64,000 nucleotides of DNA from an uncultured Eubacteriales bacterium. Lineage in GTDB: Bacteria > Bacillota > Clostridia > Oscillospirales > Oscillospiraceae. Under the pieces are notes generated by a model. It was not told the DNA's origin. It searched no databases and was given only the letters and a program-made list of their open reading frames with translations. Below are positions 59,682 through 64,000 of the stretch, piece after piece; within the stretch, counting starts at the first letter, position 1; each line of letters opens with the position of its first letter. The stretch is taken from NCBI GenBank assembly GCA_905198835.1, contig CAJKDY010000012.1:21952-85951 (forward strand), given 5' to 3'. The translations under genes were made by a program, and so were the position numbers.

Positions 59682-60551
59682 TTACTCGGCGGTGATGTAC
59701 TTGTCCACGATGCCCTGGAAGGTGCCCTCGGCCTTCAGCTCGGCCATGGCGGCGTTCACCGCGTCCAGCAGCTGGGTGTTGTCCTTTTGGACGGCAATGG
59801 CGTAGTCCTCCACGGCGAACTCGGTGTCCAGGATCTTCAGGCCCTCGTTGGCGGCCACAAAGGCCTTGGCGGGCTCGTTGTCGATGACCACGGCGTCCAC
59901 CTGGCCGTTGACCAGAGCCTGGACGGCCACAGCGCCGGTGTCATAGGCGGTGACATGGTCCTCGCCGTAGCCGCCGTTCTCGGGGGTGTCGGAGCAGTAG
60001 ATGTAGCCGGTGGTGGCCTTCTGGCAGCCGATCATGTTGGCGCCAGCAAGATCGTCCACGGTGGCAATGGGGGAGTCCTCCTTGACAATGACCACCTGGA
60101 TACCGGTGGCGTAGCTGTCGGAGAAGTCCATGACCTTCGTGCGCTCCTCGGTGACGGTGATACCGGCCATGGCGATGTCGCTCTGGCCGGTCTGCACAGC
60201 GGTGAGGGCGGCGTCAAAGCCCATGTCGTCCACCACCAGCTCCAGGCCCAGCTTCTGGGCAATGGCGGTGGCCACCTCCACGTCGATACCCTCAAAACCG
60301 CCGTCGTCGGTGGTCATCTCATAGGGAGGGAAGGCGGCGTTGGTGGACATGTGGAGCTTACCGGGCTCCACCGTGACCAGCTCACCGGCGGGGGCATCGG
60401 TAGCGGGGGCGTCCGTGGCCGGCGCGTCGGTAGCAGGGGCGTCGCTGGCGGGCGCGTCGGTGGCGGGGGTGGTATCGCCGCCGGAGCAGGCAGCCAGGGC
60501 GAAGACCATGCAAAGGGCCAACAGCAATGCAACATATTTCTTCATTTTCAT
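59682..60551 (-). CDS. Amino-acid-binding lipoprotein of the ABC importer
   Basis: 289 residues: lipoprotein signal with LAAC (Cys ~20), an Ala/Thr/Asp/Pro linker made of five-residue repeats (ATDAP type), then a family-3 solute-binding domain (FPPYEM, FEGIDVEVATAIAQKLG, FDAALTAVQTGQSDIAMAG, TEERTKVMDFSDSY, with the Arg ligand in TEER). Substrate is a polar amino acid, type not resolved. The ATG at 60551 follows AAAGGAGATCGA; the longer frame crosses the promoter. Confidence 0.92.
   Translation of the reverse strand: MKMKKYVALLLALCMVFALAACSGGDTTPATDAPASDAPATDAPATDAPATDAPAGELVTVEPGKLHMSTNAAFPPYEMTTDDGGFEGIDVEVATAIAQKLGLELVVDDMGFDAALTAVQTGQSDIAMAGITVTEERTKVMDFSDSYATGIQVVIVKEDSPIATVDDLAGANMIGCQKATTGYIYCSDTPENGGYGEDHVTAYDTGAVAVQALVNGQVDAVVIDNEPAKAFVAANEGLKILDTEFAVEDYAIAVQKDNTQLLDAVNAAMAELKAEGTFQGIVDKYITAE
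60386..60469. repeat. 15-bp coding repeats in the lipoprotein linker
   Basis: Five-codon units encoding A-(T/S)-D-A-P repeated about five times; such tracts can change copy number by slippage and act as a flexible tether. Confidence 0.7.
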
Positions 60552-60594
60552 TCGATCTCCTTTTGCCGTTCCTGATAGAACGGGAATTATCTGG

Positions 60595-60623
60595 ATTATA
60601 CATGAGATACAGGTAAAATGCAA
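60595..60623 (-). promoter_or_regulatory. Promoter of the amino-acid ABC operon
   Basis: TTGCAT (60618-60623), 17-nt spacer, TATAAT (60595-60600), with a ~37-nt leader. Confidence 0.7.
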
Positions 60624-60695
60624 TGGCATTTTCCACAAAATCAACACTTCATTTTTCCGTATTCGTTGTGCGTGAATAAATATTCGCATTTGCAT

Positions 60696-60731
60696 AAAAA
60701 AACACCGCCCTCCATGAGGCGGTGTTTTTTA
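60696..60731 (-). terminator. Terminator of the M23 peptidase gene
   Basis: AAAAAACACCGCC and GGCGGTGTTTTTT with 8-nt loop, 20 nt past the stop; T-run on the minus strand. Confidence 0.87.
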
Positions 60732-60750
60732 TGCTGCTCTTTTATTGGCG

Positions 60751-62211
60751 TCAGGGCAAATAGTTGCGGGGGTTCTGCCGCTGGCCGTTGACCCGGACCT
60801 CAAAGTGGCAGTGGTTGCCGGTGGAGTTGCCGGTGGAACCGGCCTTGGCAATGACCTGGCCCTGGTAGACCCGCTGGCCCACGCTGACCAGGAGCTTGGA
60901 GTTGTGGGCGTAGTAGGTCTGCTTGCCGTTTTCGTGGTCGATGATGATATAGTTGCCGTAGCTGTTGTGCCAGCCGGCGGTGATCACCTTGCCGCCGTCG
61001 GCGGCCTTGATGGAGGTGCCATAGGGCACGGCGATGTCCAGACCGCCGTGGAAGTTGTAGGTGCCAAAGAGGGTACGGTAGCCATAGCGGGAGGTAATGG
61101 TGCCCCGGACGGGCCAGATGAAGTTGCCCTTGGCCATGGTCTTGGGCCGCTCCTTGGTGCCCTTGGCCACCACCTTAGTCACCGGGGCGGTCAGCTCCTG
61201 GGCCGCGGTGATGTCCCGCTGCTGCTCGGCGCCGTTGAGGTAGGTGACCCGGGCGTCCACCTGCTGCACGCCGTCCGCTCCGGCCTCCAGGGTCTTGGAG
61301 TCGCCCTGGTACATGGTGTCGTCATCCACATACTCCACCGGCGCGGGGATAGGCTCCTCATAGCGGATCTGATCCACCGTGCGCACGCCCAGATAGGGCA
61401 CGCTGGCGGAGACGGTGAGCTCATCGCCGATCATCAGGCGCTTTAGGCTGGCCTGAGGGTTCATGTCCATCAGCTCGTCTACGCTCATGTCGTAACGAGC
61501 GGCGATGCCGCTATAGGTATCGCCCTTGACCACCGTGTAGGTGACCGCCTCTTTGGTGTTGGAGGTCAACAGGGCCTCCACATCGGCCAGGTCCCGCTTC
61601 ATCTGGTCCCGGCCCACATATTCGCAGGTCAGGTTCACCGGCACGGTGAACTCGGCCACAATGGTATTTTCATTCACATAGGGGGCCTTCAGCCGCTCTA
61701 AAAGAGCCTCCAGCTGGGCGCTGTCCGCCTGAGCGGTCAGGTCCTGACCATCCACACTCAGCACATAGCCCCGGGTGACCTCGTCCACCTGGTTAAAGAG
61801 ATAGGTCTCAAAGCCGCTGAGGTCGGAGAGGTCCCGCTTGGCCACCAGCTGCCGCTCAAAACTCACATGGCCGTCCAGGGAATAGTCCCGGCCCAGAATG
61901 GCCTCCACACGGCTCTCTACCCGCTGTTCAATGGCCTCAAACTGGGCCGTATCCGCCACAACGCCCAGGGTCTGGCCGTCCACCACCACCGCGTAGCCAG
62001 CGGTATACAGGGTGGCGGCGGTGGTCACAGCGCCCAGGGTCAGCGCCGCGGCCAAAAACCAGCGGGCTCTGGGACGGTGGCGCTGCACAAAGGCGTCGTA
62101 ACGAAAAAGCAGCTCATCCAACTTGCGCTCCCAGCGCTCCTTCCGGCTCAGCCGCTGGGCGGGCGCGGTCTCCTCCACGTTGGGGAGGCCGGGATATAGA
62201 AGTTCGTCCAT
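60751..62211 (-). CDS. Membrane-anchored M23 peptidoglycan endopeptidase with LysM and G5 domains
   Basis: 486 residues. Basic cytosolic N-terminus (~1-50), one membrane segment (~51-72), ~150 residues without a known fold, LysM (~222-268; YTVVKGDTYSGIAARYDMS), G5 (~275-350; EEPIPAPVEY...DITAAQELTAPVTKV), and a LytM/M23 metallopeptidase (~370-486; HGGLDIAVPYGTSIKAAD, HCHFEVRVNG) with Zn ligands in place. It would cut peptide cross-links; in spore formers similar proteins act in growth or engulfment. Promoter 62292-62320. Confidence 0.9.
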   Translation of the reverse strand: MDELLYPGLPNVEETAPAQRLSRKERWERKLDELLFRYDAFVQRHRPRARWFLAAALTLGAVTTAATLYTAGYAVVVDGQTLGVVADTAQFEAIEQRVESRVEAILGRDYSLDGHVSFERQLVAKRDLSDLSGFETYLFNQVDEVTRGYVLSVDGQDLTAQADSAQLEALLERLKAPYVNENTIVAEFTVPVNLTCEYVGRDQMKRDLADVEALLTSNTKEAVTYTVVKGDTYSGIAARYDMSVDELMDMNPQASLKRLMIGDELTVSASVPYLGVRTVDQIRYEEPIPAPVEYVDDDTMYQGDSKTLEAGADGVQQVDARVTYLNGAEQQRDITAAQELTAPVTKVVAKGTKERPKTMAKGNFIWPVRGTITSRYGYRTLFGTYNFHGGLDIAVPYGTSIKAADGGKVITAGWHNSYGNYIIIDHENGKQTYYAHNSKLLVSVGQRVYQGQVIAKAGSTGNSTGNHCHFEVRVNGQRQNPRNYLP

Positions 62212-62291
62212 GGGTGTTCACCCTCTCGCTGTCTGTTTCATGGGACTGCCCCAGAGGGCAGGATAAAGATTACAAATTAGTTACAATATGT

Positions 62292-62320
62292 ATCTTATAC
62301 CTTTTCCCACCACCCGTCAA
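62292..62320 (-). promoter_or_regulatory. Promoter of the M23 peptidase
   Basis: TTGACG (62315-62320), 17-nt spacer, TAAGAT (62292-62297), about 80 nt before the ATG. Confidence 0.55.
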
Positions 62321-62442
62321 CCCCTTTTTGTTTCCCAGCCTTCACCCCTTGTCACTGTTTTGTAACAATACCTTGGGGCTTTTTCCCGTCTCCGGTAAAA
62401 TTAGGCACAACAAACAGGGCTTTTCCCGCCGAAAAAATTGCG

Positions 62443-62476
62443 CAAAAAAACTCCGGCGGGCTTGGGCCCGCCGGAG
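62443..62476 (-). terminator. Terminator of spoIIID
   Basis: CTCCGGCGGGC and GCCCGCCGGAG with a 4-nt loop, then seven T's on the minus strand, 7 nt past the stop. Confidence 0.87.
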
Positions 62477-62482
62477 CTCTCC

Positions 62483-62731
62483 TCACTCTCCCTTGTATTT
62501 TCGCTTGGTAGCCGCGCCTCCCCGGAGGTGGCGCTGAGCCTTGTTTCTGTCCAGCACGGCCTTGGCCTGCTCATAAAGCCCGGGCCGGAACCGCGGCAGC
62601 CGCTCGGACAGGTCCTTGTGTACCGTGGATTTGCTCAGACCAAACTTGGCGGCGGCGGCGCGGACGGTGGCGCCGCTTTCTATGATGTACTGGGCCAGCA
62701 TCTCACACCGCTCCTCGATCTTTTCCTTCAC
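62483..62731 (-). CDS. spoIIID: Sporulation transcriptional regulator SpoIIID
   Basis: 82 residues from the GTG at 62731. SpoIIID controls mother-cell genes in sporulation. The whole family pattern is present: EERCEMLAQYIIESGATVR, helix-turn-helix AAKFGLSKSTVHKDLSERL, and the basic end RHLRGGAATKRKYKG. Longer in-frame starts exist, but the ATG at 62770 lies inside the predicted sigma-E -10 box and would not be transcribed, while GGGGAG lies 10 nt before the GTG. Divergent from asnS. Confidence 0.93.
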   Translation of the reverse strand: MKEKIEERCEMLAQYIIESGATVRAAAAKFGLSKSTVHKDLSERLPRFRPGLYEQAKAVLDRNKAQRHLRGGAATKRKYKGE

Positions 62732-62765
62732 GCGCAACACACTCCCCAACTTCCGATTCCCTTCC

Positions 62766-62794
62766 ACCATATGAGCCTTTGGCGGGAAATATGA
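62766..62794 (-). promoter_or_regulatory. Candidate sigma-E promoter of spoIIID
   Basis: TCATATT (62788-62794), 14-nt spacer, CATATGGT (62766-62773), close to the sigma-E consensus (-35 ATATT, -10 CATACAnT). spoIIID is a sigma-E gene in Bacillus, which agrees. Confidence 0.6.
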
Positions 62795-62810
62795 AGCGCA
62801 AAAGTGGGGA

Positions 62811-62839
62811 TTGTAAAACCGATTGGAGTATACTATAAT
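62811..62839 (+). promoter_or_regulatory. Promoter of asnS
   Basis: TTGTAA (62811-62816), 17-nt spacer, TATAAT (62834-62839), ~28 nt before the RBS. Confidence 0.65.
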
Positions 62840-62874
62840 ATACATTGAATTTTGCCCAACGGAGGGACAGAGAT

Positions 62875-64000
62875 ATGAAACGCATCACCATTCGCGCCCT
62901 TTTGGACCACATGGCGGACTACGACGGCAAGGACATCACCGTCTGTGGCTGGGGCCGCACCATTCGGGACATGAAGACCTTCGGCTTCCTGGAACTCAAT
63001 GATGGCTCCGCCTTCCAAAACCTTCAGGTGGTCTTTGCCGAAGGGGAGGTAGACAATTTCAAGGACGTGGCCCGGCAAAACGTGGGTGCGGCCTTTATCG
63101 TCACCGGTACGGTGGTGCTGACCCCCGAGGCCAAGCAGCCCCTGGAGCTACGGGCCAAGACCATCCAGGTAGAGGGCGCCTCCACCCCCGACTACCCCCT
63201 GCAAAAAAAGCGCCACAGCGTGGAGTATCTGCGTACCATCCAGCATCTGCGGCCCCGGACTAACCTCTTCTCCGCCGCCTTCCGGGTCCGCTCGGTGTGC
63301 GCCCACGCCATCCACTGCTTCTTCCAGGATCGGGGCTTTGTCTACGTCCACACCCCCATCATCACCGCCTCCGACTGCGAGGGTGCGGGGGAGATGTTCC
63401 AGGTCACTACCCTGGACCCGGCCGACCCGCCCCGTCTTCCCGACGGCAGCGTGGACTATAGCCAGGATTTCTTTGGCAAACGGGCCAACCTCACCGTTTC
63501 CGGCCAGCTCAACTGCGAAAACTTTGCCATGGCCTTTGGCAGCGTATACACCTTCGGTCCCACCTTCCGGGCGGAGAACTCCAACACCCAGCGCCACGCC
63601 GCTGAGTTCTGGATGATCGAGCCGGAGATCGCCTTTGCCGATCTCCAAGACGACATGGACCTGGCCGAGGACATGATCAAGTATATCATTAACTTCGTGC
63701 TGGAGAAGTGCCCCGCTGAGATGGAATTCTTCAACGCCTTTGTGGACAAGGGCCTGCTGGAGCGTCTTCAGCATGTAGCCTCCAGCGACTTTGCCCGGGT
63801 GAGCTACACCGAGGCCGTCAAACTGCTGGAGCAGCACAATGACCAATTTGACTACAAGGTCTCCTGGGGCTGCGACCTCCAGACCGAGCATGAGCGCTAC
63901 CTCACCGAGCAGGTATACAAGCGCCCTGTCTTCGTCACCGACTACCCCAAGGAGATCAAGGCCTTCTATATGCGCCTCAACGACGACGGCAAGACCGTGG
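62875..64000 (+). CDS. asnS: Asparaginyl-tRNA synthetase (3' end outside the window)
   Basis: The first 375 residues of an expected ~465. N-terminal OB-fold anticodon domain (VCGWGRTIRDMKTFGFLELNDG, ~20-105), then the class II core: HLRPRTNLFSAAFRVRS, VHTPIITASDCEGAGEMF, motif 2 FRAENSNTQRHAAEFWMIEP and TDYPKEIKAFYMR. The Asn-type reading rests on GAGEMFQVTT with the insertion before the DFFGK region, as opposed to AspS. ATG after GGAGGGACAGAGAT. Confidence 0.93.
   Translation, partial: MKRITIRALLDHMADYDGKDITVCGWGRTIRDMKTFGFLELNDGSAFQNLQVVFAEGEVDNFKDVARQNVGAAFIVTGTVVLTPEAKQPLELRAKTIQVEGASTPDYPLQKKRHSVEYLRTIQHLRPRTNLFSAAFRVRSVCAHAIHCFFQDRGFVYVHTPIITASDCEGAGEMFQVTTLDPADPPRLPDGSVDYSQDFFGKRANLTVSGQLNCENFAMAFGSVYTFGPTFRAENSNTQRHAAEFWMIEPEIAFADLQDDMDLAEDMIKYIINFVLEKCPAEMEFFNAFVDKGLLERLQHVASSDFARVSYTEAVKLLEQHNDQFDYKVSWGCDLQTEHERYLTEQVYKRPVFVTDYPKEIKAFYMRLNDDGKTV

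Noticed and set aside
1..64000. Prophage, insertion sequence or integrated element
   Set aside because: No transposase, integrase, capsid or conjugation gene, and no attachment-site duplication around the tRNA-Gly gene.

Overview
The window looks like a chromosomal segment of a high-GC, endospore-forming Clostridia bacterium, probably an Oscillospiraceae-type gut anaerobe. The evidence is SpoIIID, a CwlJ-type cortex hydrolase, S-layer-homology (SLH) anchoring, LplB/LplC-type sugar ABC permeases, strong Shine-Dalgarno sites and sigma-A promoters, and codon use rich in G/C. There is no transposase, integrase, phage gene or CRISPR array. The genus is an inference.

Layout. 1-3.3 kb: start of an unseen minus-strand gene, then an SLH surface protein. 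3.3-7.9 kb: tRNA-modification genes mnmG and mnmA, tRNA-Gly(GCC), and an XRE-type membrane regulator. 8.1-19.3 kb (minus strand): a nine-gene pectin/uronate operon, in transcription order kduI, GH28 polygalacturonase, GH105 unsaturated-galacturonyl hydrolase, SDR (KduD-like), uxaB, uxaA, MATE exporter, eda-VOC fusion, kdgK. 19.5-21.2 kb: TIM-barrel isomerase plus AraC regulator. 21.2-30.8 kb (minus strand): a ten-gene oligosaccharide ABC importer operon with two permeases, a very large solute-binding lipoprotein, two ATPases and five small membrane proteins of unknown role. 31.0-34.6 kb: divergent cytosolic pectin methylesterase, an esterase, an orphan TRAP-type binding lipoprotein, and a barnase-like lipoprotein. 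34.8-52.9 kb (minus strand): three giant secreted pectinases (PL9-SLH; CE8-Big2-5'-nucleotidase-SLH; PL9-LysM). 53-64 kb: CLC antiporter, a carbohydrate-binding beta-helix lipoprotein, an exonuclease, the CwlJ-like gene with a possible GerQ-like partner, an amino-acid ABC transporter, an M23 peptidase, spoIIID and asnS (cut by the window end).

How it fits together. Surface-anchored PL9 lyases and CE8 esterase would demethylate and cleave homogalacturonan outside the cell. The ABC importer would take up (unsaturated) oligogalacturonides. Cytosolic CE8, GH28 and GH105 would finish them to galacturonate and 4-deoxy-5-keto-uronate. KduI plus the SDR, and UxaB plus UxaA, converge on 2-keto-3-deoxygluconate, which KdgK and Eda turn into pyruvate and glyceraldehyde-3-phosphate. 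A uxaC-type uronate isomerase is not seen here; the unassigned TIM-barrel isomerase is a candidate for a related step.

The strongest unexplained signals are: (i) seven copies of a ~130-bp element whose nested stem-loops co-vary between copies and which often start within 7 nt of a stop codon; (ii) a CE8/5'-nucleotidase/SLH fusion; (iii) a shared promoter spacer (AAGGTGTG-like) in front of all three giant pectinases; (iv) a 21-bp-period direct repeat in the divergent importer/pectinesterase promoter; (v) four small four-helix membrane proteins interleaved with the importer ATPases.
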